Shown: in pieces, positions 12,601 through 21,299 of the stretch
How the letters are laid out: each line of letters begins with the position of its first letter
How positions within the stretch are numbered: position 1 is the stretch's first letter
Assembly: GCA_905221605.1 (NCBI GenBank)
Contig: CAJNDS010002357.1
Span: forward strand, 1,101,331 to 1,165,330
Length of the DNA stretch: 64,000 bases
Reading direction: 5' to 3'
Source of the DNA: Symbiodinium natans
Taxonomy: Eukaryota > Sar > Dinophyceae > Suessiales > Symbiodiniaceae
The notes under the pieces: generated by a model
Told to the model about the DNA's origin: nothing
Databases searched by the model: none
What the model saw: only the letters and a program-made list of their open reading frames with translations
Made by a program: the position numbers and the translations under genes

Positions 12601-15600
12601 TCTGGCGGCCTTCAGCAGGGTCAGAAGGGATTCATTAAGGCTATTTTAGGGTTTAGGGTTTCGACGACCCCCACGTCCAGAAAAGGGTCAGAAGCACAGT
12701 TCGCTTACTTACTACATCCCTACGTGTACGCCGCACAAGTACCCATGAACACATGCATTCCCCCGCCCCAGGTGCAGCCTAAACCCTAAACCCTAAACCC
12801 TAAAGGTTAAACCCTATTCGTCCGATAGAAAGCGCCTGGGTAAACCAGGAAAGGAGGTCCAGCACCAAGGCCTGGATGGGGTGGTTTAGGGTTTAGGGTT
12901 TAGGGTTTGGGGTTTGGGGTTTGGGGTTTAGGGTTTAGGGTTTAGGGTTTAGGGTTTGGGGTCTGGGGTCTGGGGTTTGGGGTTTGGGGTTTCGGGTTTA
13001 GGGTTTAGGGCTTAGGGCTAGTCTTAATTTTCAGGGGTCGCAAGAATTTGAGCAAGCTACGAAATGAGCAGCGTTTCTCATAACCCAGGAAGCTAGGCGT
13101 AGGGTTTCGGGTTTAGGGTTCTTCTCGGGTGCATAATACTGGATGTTTTACCGAAGAACCTAGGCCCTGGAACTTGAAACCCTCAGGATGAAGACTCCTG
13201 ATCCGGAAGGGTTTAGGGTTTAGGGTTTAGGGTTTAGGGTTGAGGGTTGAGGGTTTAGGGATTAGGGTTTAGGGTGTAGGGTTGCAGGTTCAGGGTTGAA
13301 GATGTGGATGTAGCCCGATGAGTTCTTCAATCAGCCGCGGGCCGAAACCTCCGGCAATCATGACGCAGTCCGGCGTCTCCCAATCCGCGCATGCTGCGGC
13401 ACATGCCCTCGTGGCAGTCTATGTGCCTGTACTTGCTGATGGTACGGCAGCAGAGGACACCTTCGGCGTGGTTGCAAAAGGCCAGACATTAAAACAAACC
13501 GAAACTCACGCTGAACCCTAAATCCTAAACCCTAAACCCTAAACCCTTAACCCTTAACCATAAAACCTAAACCCTAACCCTAAACCCTAAACCCTAAACT
13601 CTAAATCCTAAACCTTAAACCCCAATACCAAACCCAGAAGGCCCCCTTCGAGTACTTTTCCGCATGGACTCAGGTACAAAACCCCAGACTGCAAAGGGCT
13701 TTTGGTATCTAATTCCATACGCGGGGTAGGGTTTAGGGTTTAGGGTTGTGACCCCTCTGGCAATGTTTGAGTGCTTTTGGAAGCCGAAGTTAGTCGATGC
13801 CGAGGGGGTGGGTTTGATAAAGAGGGAAGCGATTTAGGGTTGAGGGTTTGGGGTTTCGGGTCAGTACTTGACGGTTGGTTGGCCGACGCAAAACCTTCAA
13901 GTGAGTTCAGGGGTTAAACCCTTAGCCAAACCCTTTGCCTAAACCCTAAACCCTAAACCCTGAAATCAGAGCGTTAAGCCCAGACCCTAGGCATCCCAAA
14001 GACCCGCCTTAAGCCCTGCGAACGCTGAATGCTGAGCCCTTTCAACCCTAAACTATTAGTTGCTTAAGAACCCCCCTCCCCACCCAAAAAATATATAAAA
14101 AAATGAAAGTATATGTATATATATATATAGAGTTATTTATTTATTCTTCCTTATAAGGGCAATATAGGGATCATCATTTTTTCTTTTGGGGTTCTTAAGC
14201 AAATAGTATTGAAAATCCAAACCCGAAAGCCCTTGCATCCCTGACAAGAGAGGGGCTTTAGGGCTCAGTGTTTAGGGCTTAGGGGCTGGGGCTTCAAGCG
14301 CCCTAAATCGTAAACCCTTTTAGGGTTTAGGGTTTAGGGTTTAGGGTTTCGGGTTTAGGGTTTAGGGTTTAGGGTTTAGGATTTAGGGTTTAGGGTTTAG
14401 GGTTTAGGGCTTAGGGTTTAGGGCTTAGGGTTCTATAAGCCACTTTGCGGCCGCGGCTTCCCAGCCTCCGGCACGTCGAAAAAGCGGAGTGGGATGACGA
14501 TCATGTCATGCCTGGGAGAATATGTTGGTCTTTAGGGCTTTAGAGGGGAACCAAACCCTAAACTCTAAACCCTAAATCCTAAACCCCAAACCCTAAACTC
14601 TAAACCCTAAACCCTAAACCCGAAACCTTTAGGTCATGAGTTCCCCTACTACCCCCCCCCCAGGTTCCCCCCCTAAAATAACCTTACTTAAGCCTAATTA
14701 TCCCTACATGGCCTTAATTATGTGGGGTAGTATACATGATTAGGGCTTTAGAGGGAAACTAAACCCTAATCCCTAAACCCTAAACCCTAAACCCGAAACC
14801 CTGAACCCCAAACCCTCAATCACCCTAAACCCTAAACCCTAAACCGTTTAGGGTTTAGGGTTATTTAGGGTTATTTGGGGTTATTTGGGGTTATTTGGGG
14901 TTATTTGGGGTTATTTGGGGTTATTTGGGGTTATTTGGGGTTATTTGGGGTTATTTGGGGTTTCCTATGGTTTTAAGGGCCTCCAGAGCTTGGCTTCTGG
15001 GTTTCGGGCTGCTGGCGTTGGGACTTAGTGGCCCAACGACCACGACAAATATATAAATACAATAAGTAAATACACACATATAATAAATAAATAAAAGAAT
15101 AAAATGAAAAATGAAAGTACATAAATAAAGCAAAGAAATAAACAAATTGTATATACGTACATATACACACAGGTGCGTCATAAACCCTAAACCCCAAACC
15201 CTAAACCCTATGACACGTTCGGCTCAGAGGGTTCAGTGTTTGTACTAAGGCACTCATGGGCATGGTAAGAAAGTCTTAGGACCTCTAAACCCTATACACC
15301 CCAAAAGGGCCTAGGGTTTAGGGGCCTCCATCTCCATACCCTATGACCTGACCCTCTGTGAGCCCCAAACCCTAAAACCCTAAACCCTACACCCTAAACC
15401 CTAGCCCTAGACCCTAAACCCTACCTCCCAAGCCCGCCTGAAACACCCCAAGCCCTACGTAGGAAACCTACGAAAACTACACAGAGAAACCTTCCAAAAA
15501 CCCTGAAAACCCGCAAGCACCAAATCCTACATCCCCAGAGCCGAAACAACATACAGAAAACTAGAAAACCCTAAGCCCAACAACAAAAAAAACCCTGCTA

Positions 15601-17071
15601 AAAGCCCTAAAATCCCCAGACGCCCGAAACAGCCCTGAACCAAAGACCCTGGCCCTAACAGATCGGATTCCCCTTATGCCTAAACCCTAAACCCTAAACC
15701 CTACACCCTACACCCTAAACCCGAAACCCTAGGCCCTTATGCATTGTGGCTTGAAAGGTCTGGGGCGCGATGGGCTCGTCCCAAGCTCGGCCAGGTGCGA
15801 ACACTCCGATTAATGGTTTAGGGTTTAGGGTTTAGGGTTTGAGGTTTAGGGTTCAGGGTTCAGGGTTCAGGGTTTAGGGTTCAGGGTTTGCCACCGTGAC
15901 GTGCATGACAAGGTGCACGAGAAACACCACGGCCAGGATGTCCCACACCTCATGGGACTAAGGCGCAAACTTGTTTCTCAAGGAGGCTTAGGGTCTCTGG
16001 GTTTGGGGCTTAGGGTTTTGGGGGTTAAGGCCCTAAGTTAAGGCTCGTACCCCCAAGGTTATAACCCTAAAGGCTTCCCTTAATTTACTCCAAATATGAT
16101 TCCCTGATAATAGGGATCTTCCACACCTTACTTCGACAAAAACTCTGGCAGCGAGACCCAGAGCCCGGGGAGGATCCCAAAAGTAGAGCCCCCAAAAGAG
16201 GGTTTAGGGTTTAGGGTTTAGGGTGAGCCCCAAAGAGTACCCTATACTACTGTTGGGTCATTCTTAGGAGCCCGTCCGGGGATCCTGGGCCGATCTTGGG
16301 CGGGGGGGGGGGGGGGGGGGGGGGTGGGCTTCCGAAATTAGGGTTTAGGGTTTCTCAAGGGTTTAGGGTTTAGGGTGACCTTCTTCTTGCGCCGGGGGGA
16401 GGGGGGGGTCCTTATTCCAAGGGAATGCTAACCACATTATGCCATTTTTGGGGTTGGTAATTTTTGGGAAAAGGGGACCTTGAACCCAACAAAAGGGAAA
16501 AGGGGAAGGAAAAGGGTAGCACTGGGCTACCAAGACTATAAGTCCAAGCACCGTAAGCCGGAAGCCCTGAACCTTGATCCAAGCTGCCAGATGGTGAATC
16601 AACTGTGCCCCCGCGGTGCGCGCCCTGAAACCTAAACCCTAAAACCCTAAACCCTAAACCCTAAACCCTAAACCCTAAACCCTAAACCCTAAATCCTAAA
16701 CCCTAAACCCTAAATCCAAACCCTAAACCCTAAACCCCAAACCCTAAACCCTAAACCGGAAACCCTAAACCTCCTGATCCCAAGCAAGTGAGCGCTCAGG
16801 CCAAGCAGCATTTCGGAACGGCCGGCCCGGATGTTGCACACACCAGGCCTCGTGCGCTGCGGTCTCTTGGGGGGGGGGCGCGGAGATAGGCCCTAAACCC
16901 TAAGCCCTAAACCCGAAACCCAAAACCCAAAACTCGAAGAAAGTTTAGGGTTTGGGGTTTAGGGTTTAGGGTTCAGGGTTCAGGGTTTAGGGTTTAGGGT
17001 TTAGGGTATGAAGGGGCCAGGATTGTTTTGGGCTTGCCTCTGAAGACCCTCTGTAAAGCTCCTCCAGAGCT
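561..17071 (-). CDS. Voltage-gated cation channel gene (partial, 16 exons seen)
   Basis: Sixteen small minus-strand exons (17038-17071, 16573-16602, 15905-15948, 14466-14511, 12836-12871, 12232-12282, 11596-11627, 10752-10804, 9388-9434, 7440-7486, 6431-6461, 6063-6099, 4674-4719, 3373-3418, 877-899, 561-657) join without a phase break and give, in order, S1, S2, S2-S3 linker, S3, S4, S4-S5 linker, S5, turret and pore. Known of the family: six-helix voltage-gated channels sit in a membrane and pass cations on depolarisation. Seen here: five arginines spaced by three in S4; an HW-x-x-x-Q pore segment without the GYG potassium filter, so ion choice is unknown. Introns are 0.1-2.5 kb and full of telomeric arrays and inverted-repeat elements. 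S6, the C-terminus and the true start are not in view; more N-terminal exons probably lie at 17.6-25.4 kb or beyond. Confidence 0.82.
877..899 (-). CDS. Channel microexon before the pore
   Basis: A 23-nt exon between acceptor AATTGCAG and canonical donor GTAAAC, reading NMSTWSP plus two bases of the Arg completed by the pore exon. Phase fits both neighbours exactly. It forms the turret just before the pore helix. Confidence 0.65.
2049..2165. repeat. 8-base variant array (CCCCTAAA)
   Basis: About ten tandem copies of the 8-base variant CCCCTAAA, then decaying copies. One extra C relative to the telomere unit. Confidence 0.9.
3373..3418 (-). CDS. Channel exon: end of S5 and turret
   Basis: Reads YGIGRLSEESTLGQT after acceptor GGGAAG. 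Its first base completes the Trp codon at the end of the S5 exon, giving ACSWYGIG, close to the usual ACxWY(A/G)IG at the outer end of S5. Donor GTGTCC is the likely 3' end; a GC donor inside is an alternative. Confidence 0.72.
4674..4719 (-). CDS. Channel exon: S5 helix
   Basis: Reads IFRLLLLCHLMACS plus TG of a split Trp codon. This is a hydrophobic helix with the H-x-x-AC motif typical of S5 in this channel group. Acceptor CTCGAG, GC donor (GCGCCC). Bracketed by CCCTAAA repeats on its left and TTTAGGG repeats on its right. Confidence 0.82.
5045..5172. mobile_element. Inverted-repeat element family H, copy
   Basis: Starts ACATGGTCCCTTAGTATC and ends GGGACCATACTAAGGGCCC. Other copies near 7545-7693 and 52532-52674. 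Confidence 0.68.
5220..5343. repeat. CCCTAAA array
   Basis: About 16 units of CCCTAAA with a few CCCCAAA and AGCCCTA variants. Confidence 0.92.
5757..5879. repeat. Array switching from CCCTAAA to CCCAAAA
   Basis: CCCTAAA units flank nine successive identical CCCAAAA units. The homogeneous variant block inside a normal array points to local expansion of one mutated unit. Confidence 0.92.
6063..6099 (-). CDS. Channel exon: S4-S5 linker, second part
   Basis: Reads EQIQSQSANIHY plus the first base of a Ser completed by the S5 exon. Acceptor CTGCCAG, donor GTCTCT. The opposite strand is also open here over a longer stretch, but only the minus reading joins in phase with its neighbours. Confidence 0.72.
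6431..6461 (-). CDS. Channel exon: S4-S5 linker, first part
   Basis: Reads KISRMSEAVQ, the amphipathic linker expected after S4. Acceptor CCCTCAG, GC donor (GCAGGG). The first base completes the Ala codon left by the S4 exon. The acceptor lies at the edge of a telomeric array. Confidence 0.75.
7193..7302. mobile_element. MITE family B, copy
   Basis: Ends CTACTAACTGCTTAAGAACC and GGGGTTCTTAAGCAAATAGT. The core reads ATTCTTCCTTA-x-x-AAGGGTAATATAGGGAT. Abuts a partial family A element (7301-7391). Confidence 0.75.
7440..7486 (-). CDS. Channel exon: S4 voltage sensor
   Basis: Reads VRVLRFLRMVRILRL plus two bases of Ala. Arg occurs at positions 2, 5, 8, 11 and 14, the classic R-x-x-R pattern of a voltage sensor. 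Acceptor GTCTCAG. The donor that keeps phase with the next exon is GA (GAAGCT); a GT donor eight bases on would break the frame with the next exon. Confidence 0.88.
9163..9250. mobile_element. MITE family F, copy
   Basis: Ends CTAGACCCAAGAGTAGCCTA and ACTCTGGGTCCTAGT. Further copies at 36998-37090, 40374-40486 and 52872-52984. Confidence 0.72.
9388..9434 (-). CDS. Channel exon: S3 helix
   Basis: Reads LDWIILFLAADSDAQ, a hydrophobic helix starting with the DW pair common at the S3 start. Acceptor GCGCCCAG, GC donor (GCGCGG). It ends in phase 0, exactly where the S4 exon begins. Confidence 0.85.
10752..10804 (-). CDS. Channel exon: S2-S3 linker
   Basis: Reads IALNYAKTWLAFDMTVV. The IA-x-x-Y-x-x-TW-x-x-D pattern is characteristic of the S2-S3 linker in EAG/CNG-like and dinoflagellate channels. 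Acceptor CGTCCCAG, donor GTCGGG; the last base forms a Ser codon with the S3 exon. Confidence 0.87.
11225..11318. repeat. TTTAGGG array
   Basis: Twelve near-perfect TTTAGGG units. Confidence 0.93.
11596..11627 (-). CDS. Channel exon: loop after S2
   Basis: Reads DGNLVMDPMK plus CG of an Arg completed by the next exon. The G-x-LV-x-D-x-x-x-IA pattern across the junction is the expected sequence between S2 and S3. Acceptor CTGCAAG, GC donor (GCACGG). Confidence 0.85.
12232..12282 (-). CDS. Channel exon: S2 helix
   Basis: Reads IFWNLDIIASFLTGYYQ, matching the F-x-x-D-I-x-x-x-F-x-TGY signature of S2, with the conserved Asp. Acceptor GGACTCAG, donor GA (GACCCA). Phase 0 at both ends. Confidence 0.88.
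12836..12871 (-). CDS. Channel exon: between S1 and S2
   Basis: Reads ALVLDLLSWFTQ, in phase 0 at both ends. Acceptor CATCCAG, GC donor (GCGCTT). It links the end of S1 to S2. Confidence 0.75.
14052..14208. mobile_element. MITE family B, copy
   Basis: Same ends and core as 7193-7302, with an AT-rich insertion near the left end. Confidence 0.75.
14466..14511 (-). CDS. Channel exon: end of S1
   Basis: Reads HDMIVIPLRFFDVPE. The D-x-x-VIP-x-x-x-FD-x-P pattern is the recognisable S1 end of this channel group. Acceptor TCTCCCAG, GC donor (GCTGGG). Flanked on the left by TTTAGGG arrays and on the right by CCCTAAA arrays. Confidence 0.84.
14860..14962. repeat. 10-base variant array (GGGGTTATTT)
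   Basis: About nine tandem copies of GGGGTTATTT grow out of GGGTTTAGGGTTATTTAGGG, so a 10-base unit derived from the telomere repeat has expanded. Confidence 0.9.
15905..15948 (-). CDS. Channel exon: start of S1
   Basis: Reads VWDILAVVFLVHLV plus AT of a Met completed by the next exon. A membrane helix that begins with the WD pair typical of S1 in these channels. Acceptor CCATGAG, GC donor (GCACGT). Confidence 0.82.
16164..16283. mobile_element. Inverted-repeat element family L, copy
   Basis: GATCCCAAAAGTAGAGCCCC on the left and TTGGGTCATTCTTAGGA on the right, with three TTTAGGG units between. Second copy at 60952-61222 holds about 20 units at the same point. Confidence 0.65.
16573..16602 (-). 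CDS. Channel exon: just before S1
   Basis: Reads LIHHLAAWIK, 30 nt in phase 0 at both ends. Acceptor GGCACAG, donor GTTCAG. Likely cytoplasmic pre-S1 sequence; another exon could lie between it and S1. Confidence 0.6.
17038..17071 (-). CDS. Channel exon: N-terminal region
   Basis: Reads ALEELYRGSSE with acceptor ATCCAG and GC donor (GCAAGC), ending in the phase needed by the next exon. Function not recognised; placed in the channel by position and phase. Confidence 0.55.
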
Positions 17072-17158
17072 CTGGATCCCCGAACTTTAAACCCTAAGCT
17101 CTAAACGAGGGTTTAGGGTTTAGCATTAAGGGTTTGGGGTTTAGGGTAACTGTAACTC

Positions 17159-17253
17159 TGGATGTTCCCCTTATAACAACAGTCCTTAATAGGGATTATA
17201 GGACCCCCTATTATCGTCCCGATTAGGGACATTAGAAAAAGGGGAACAGCCCA
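17159..17253. mobile_element. MITE family D, copy
   Basis: Inverted-repeat element with ends like GGATGTTCCCCTTATA and its complement; the middle is TAATAGGGATTATAGGACCCCC-like. Non-coding. Confidence 0.7.
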
Positions 17254-17642
17254 AGGTATAGAGTTTCACAGTTCAAGGTTTGCTGTTCAAGTTTAAGGTT
17301 TGCGCGGCCCGAGAACCCCAATTCCTGAACTCTTGGCGCCTTGAACCCAAGGCCCTGAACTCCAAACATTCTCCGAACTGTTTAGGCTTAGGGGTGAGAA
17401 GACTCCAGAGCTCCGGACAAGGATACCAGATCTTCTAAATCTAAGCCCAAGACCCGAGACCTCTGAACCCAGGTTGGGTGAGAGGGTTTAGGGTTTAGGG
17501 TTTAGGGTCCGGAGGCGACATGGGCTGCTACGTCCCTTAGGGTTTAGAGTTTAGGGTTTAGGGTAAAAGCCATTTGAAACGAAATGGCCGTGAAAACTCC
17601 TCAATGCCCCTACATCCCACGAGCACAAATGGCCTCATGAAC

Positions 17643-17681
17643 CCCTAGCAAGCCTCTGATGAATGCGTCGAAGAACTCCAA
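17643..17681 (-). CDS. Possible exon, N-terminal to the channel
   Basis: Reads LEFFDAFIRGLLG after acceptor AACTTAG. Frame stays open for ten more codons; donor GTTCAT is a guess. Unrecognised sequence. Confidence 0.4.
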
Positions 17682-19344
17682 CTAAGTTACCATGATGAGG
17701 AACCCCAAGCCTTTCAAACCCTACAAAGCCCTCTTGAACTTTACAGACCAACCTAACACCGCTGAATAACAACATAAGAACAACAGTAGCAACAGTAGCA
17801 GAGAAAGACAACAACTACAACTACAAGAAGAGGAACAGCAAGAAGACGAAGACCTTGTCAAGGAGTAAGCAAGCCCTAAACAAAAACTGGAAAAACACTA
17901 ACAAAATCACAACGCCCTGAACCCTAAACCCTAAACCCGCCTAAACCTAAACCCTAGACCCTAAACACGAAACCCCAAACCCTGAACTCTAAACCCTAAG
18001 CCAAGCATCCGCCCAGGTTTTCCTTTCGACCTGCCATGGGCGTGAGTGGTCCGAAGGCTTTCAGGGCTTAGAGGGTTTAGGGTTTAGGGTTTAGCGGTTG
18101 AGGTGTAGGGTTTGGGACTTAGGGTTTGGGGGTCCAGGTGTGTGCTACATGGGGGCTTGCGAAATTAGGGGTACCTTCTTGGGGTCCTTATTGCCAGGGA
18201 ATCCTACTATTTGGGGATCTATATGCGGGGTCCCTGATTATCGCAAACCCCCCCTACGTGCATACTTCTGAACTAGGATGGGCGTAAGGGTTTCAGGGCT
18301 TAGGGGTTAGAGGGCTTTGGAGGCCTCGGCTGCACCTGAATTTGGGTCTTTACAGTTTAGGGTTTAGGGTTTAGGGTTTAGGATTGAGGGCTTGGGGTTG
18401 CCCTTCGACTTGGGTCTGGATGAGGTTGGGCGGGGGAGTTGGACTTGCACTTGGACTTGAACTCGGTTGTCGCCACGAGGGTCGGGGGGGGGGGGGGGGG
18501 GGGGGGGGGGTTGGAGTTGGTGGGGATGGGCCCGGGGGGGGGGGGGGGGGGGGGTCCAAGTCCTAGCTAGGCTTTGTTTCATGCGATCCTGACCCCCCAG
18601 CCCCGAAGCCTAAACCTTGAACCCAAACCCAGGCGTCCATGCACCTAAATTATAAGATTCTAGGGTTTAGGGTTTAGGGTTGCGGTTTAAGGGGTTAGGG
18701 CCTGTGGTATATACTGGGGCCTTAGATACATGGACTCTTGGCCTTGACGAAAGGAATCCCACAAAGCCCTTCTTTAAGCCTTGGTTGGTCCTGACTTTGG
18801 AGAGGGAGCAGCTTAACAGGCGTTCTCGAAACTAGCACCCTTGGAATAAGCCCCTCCCCCCGCCCCCCACCCCCAAACAAAGAAAAAAGACAATCAAATA
18901 AAATAAGAAGAAGAAGAAGAAGAAGAAGAGAAATAATAATGATAAATGAAGACCCCTCAATTCAGAGAGCTGCCTTATGTATTGCAAGAACCCCTAAACC
19001 CTACACCCTTGACCCTGAGCTACGCTACTACTTACCCAAGAAACCGAAAACCCTGCACCCTAAACCCTGAGCTACTGTACCCTACCTGCTCAAAAAAGCC
19101 ATTAAAGCCTAAACCCTCAGGCTTGTGGTCTTGGATGCCTGGCTGTTGATCTCACGGGAGTCGAGAAAACGCCTAAACCCAAAACCCGAAACTCCAAAAC
19201 CCGAAACTCCAAACCCCAAACCCTAAACCCCAAAGCCTAAACCCCAAACCCTAAACCCCAAACCCCAAAACCCAAAAACCCTAAACCCCAAACCCCAAAC
19301 CCTAAACTCTAAACCCGTAAACCCCCAAATCCTAAACCCTAAAC
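17682..19344. other. Inferred intron or unassigned stretch
   Basis: Telomeric arrays, a family K element (about 18152-18258), two poly-G tracts (18484-18510 and 18533-18554) and an AAG-type microsatellite (about 18906-18930). No exon I would defend; short frames over the G tracts are artefacts. Confidence 0.5.
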
Positions 19345-19417
19345 CGAGAGATCTGCCTCGGTATTTTCCTCTGTGCGCAGCACGTTGGTCGTAGACACCG
19401 CCCCAGTGGCGGAACTC
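19345..19417 (-). CDS. Possible exon, Ser/Thr/Glu-rich
   Basis: Acceptor ATACCAG, donor GTTTAG at the edge of a CCCTAAA array. The frame in phase with the exon at 22241 reads SSATGAVSTTNVLRTEENTE. A second frame reading EFRHWGGVYDQRAAH is also open, so the frame is not settled. Confidence 0.45.
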
Positions 19418-19784
19418 CTGGTATAGGGTTTGAGGTATGGGGTTTAGGGTTTAGGGTTTTGGGTTTAGGGTTTAGGGTTTAGGGTGTTTCTTGGAACTCC
19501 TGACAGCCCGCTCGGCTGTTTTTATTGGGTCTTTAGGGGAGGTTTAGGAGTTGGTTGAGGGAGTTTAGGGAGACTAGGGAGATTAGGGCGTTCAGGGTTT
19601 TGGGTTGAGGTTCCGCCAACCCCCGCGGACAGTACAGCCCAACCAAACCTGCCCCAAAACTCGAAGCCAAAGCCCTAAGGCTACCCTAAAGACAAGAGCA
19701 GTAGACCCACAGAGGCTCAAAACCTAAAGTGAGGGTTCTTGAAAAATCAGGGTTCTGGGTATAGGGTGTGGGGTTTAGGGTTCG

Positions 19785-20900
19785 GGCCTCTTGGGTCGGC
19801 GGCCTGAGCCGGAGGCTCCTAAATCGGGCCCCCGCGCCGCCCGTGGTCCAGGGCGGAGCCCGCGTCGCACTAAAGCGCGAGCTTTAAGGGGCGAGCGCCC
19901 GAACCGCCGACCCGCCCAAAATTGCTTCAAATTCGCGCGGGGCCCTTCGGGAGGCCTCCAAAACGGCATCAGGGGATGCAACACGCGGTGGTGCGAAAAG
20001 CACGAAAACCTCGTAAAAACCATGGGTTTTTACGAAAAACCGAGGCCACAAAACACCCGCAGCACCCCATTAAACCCTCACGGGCGCGCATCATCGGCCC
20101 TAGCTTTTCACATGGGGCGCGCGCCAGGCCGAAACCACGTCTTTCAAGGTTTGGGGGGGGTACCGGAAGCCCAAAACCAGGCGAGCATCATGAGCATCAG
20201 CAGCCCTGGCCCGCGGCCCCAAGGCAATAAAAAACGCTGAAAAACGCTGAAATCACCGTAAATACCGTGTTTTTATGAGGTTTTTCACGCGTGCCTCCGA
20301 CCCCCACCCCTGTTGCCCTTGACCCGCCCCCAAAGTGCGCATCATCGAAACCCACGTCCGGGGGGGGGTCGTCTGCTGATGCTGCTGATGCGCGGGGGTC
20401 CGGGCGCATCATTGAGCCATCGCTTCTCATGGGCTTCGTGGGCCTCGGGGGCCGACGGCCCAGAGACCCAGCTGATGCTCATGATGCTCGGTTTGGGGGG
20501 GTGTTCCAACAGCAGAAAACCTCGTAAATACCGAGTGTTTTGTGGGTCCACGTAAAAACGCCCCTAAAATCGCTCATTTTACGCGCTCGAACGGCTTCGT
20601 GCCTACAAAACACCCGAACAGCAGGACCCCGAATGCGCTTAAGGGCATTCGGGGTCTTGCTTTTGGGGGTTTGGTGGGCACGCAAGCGTTCAAGCACATA
20701 TAATCGGCGTGTTTCAGGAGGTTTCGGATGGCCTTGGGGAGGCCGCTGATGCTCATGATGCTCTCTCTTCCTCGGTTCCAAAAGGCTTCCCAAGCTCAAA
20801 AACACGTGTTTACAGCGTTTTCTGAAGGTTTTTCGAAGGCAAAACGCATGCTTAGAATGTCTTTTGGGCTCCCAAACCAACCCCAATGATGCTCCTGATG
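19785..20900. repeat. GC-rich degenerate tandem repeat without telomeric units
   Basis: Over 1.1 kb with no TTTAGGG. The motif GCTGATGCTCATGATGCTC or its complement recurs near 20187, 20375, 20472, 20744 and 20886, and a CGTAAA-x-ACC...GTTTTT motif recurs near 20012, 20260, 20523 and 20804. This gives a loose period of about 250-290 bases. Base make-up differs sharply from the rest. Long open frames on both strands reflect the GC content. Confidence 0.7.
20012..20034. repeat. Perfect short inverted repeat
   Basis: CGTAAAAACC and its exact complement GGTTTTTACG around three central bases; one of the recurring motifs of the tandem region. Confidence 0.7.
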
Positions 20901-20934
20901 CGGGTGCGTGCGTGCGCGCGCGCGCGCGGGCGGG

Positions 20935-20935
<1 letters not shown>

Positions 20936-20990
<55 letters not shown>
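20936..20990. repeat. Run of 55 G
   Basis: An uninterrupted guanine run, preceded by a GCGC tract. The length may be set by assembly or sequencing limits. Confidence 0.9.
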
Positions 20991-20991
<1 letters not shown>

Positions 20992-21180
20992 AGGGGAAGA
21001 GCGAGAGGGAGGGAGAGAGAGAGAGAGAGAGAGTGAGAGAGCGAGAGCGAGAGCGAGCGAGACAGAGAGAGAGAGAGAGGGAAAGAGGGACACAGGGAGA
21101 AAGAGGCAAAGGGAGAAAAGGAGAAAGAGTGGGAGCAAGAAAGAAAGCGAGAAACGAGAAAGGGAGCAATACATTGAATT
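20991..21180. repeat. Purine (GA-rich) tract
   Basis: About 190 bp almost wholly of A and G on the plus strand, directly after the G run; a candidate for triplex or other unusual DNA structure. The 246-codon minus frame over it is a Ser/Leu/Pro low-complexity artefact. Confidence 0.85.
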
Positions 21181-21299
21181 GAAATGGACACGGACAAAAA
21201 GAAAAGGAGACACCAACATAGACAGAAGGAGAGAGATGGTGAGAGAGGAGAGAGGGAGGGGGTGACAGACAGGGCAGCGGAATAAAGACGGAGCAGAAA

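Noticed and set aside
13318-13521. 67-codon plus frame and a rival minus frame (TISKYRHIDCHEGMCRSMRG)
   Set aside because: Both look plausible, but the island lies between channel exons 14466 and 12836, which already join in phase, so it is more likely intronic.
20479-21219. 246-codon minus frame
   Set aside because: Runs through the G run and purine tract, giving poly-Pro and Ser/Leu stretches; low complexity, not a gene.
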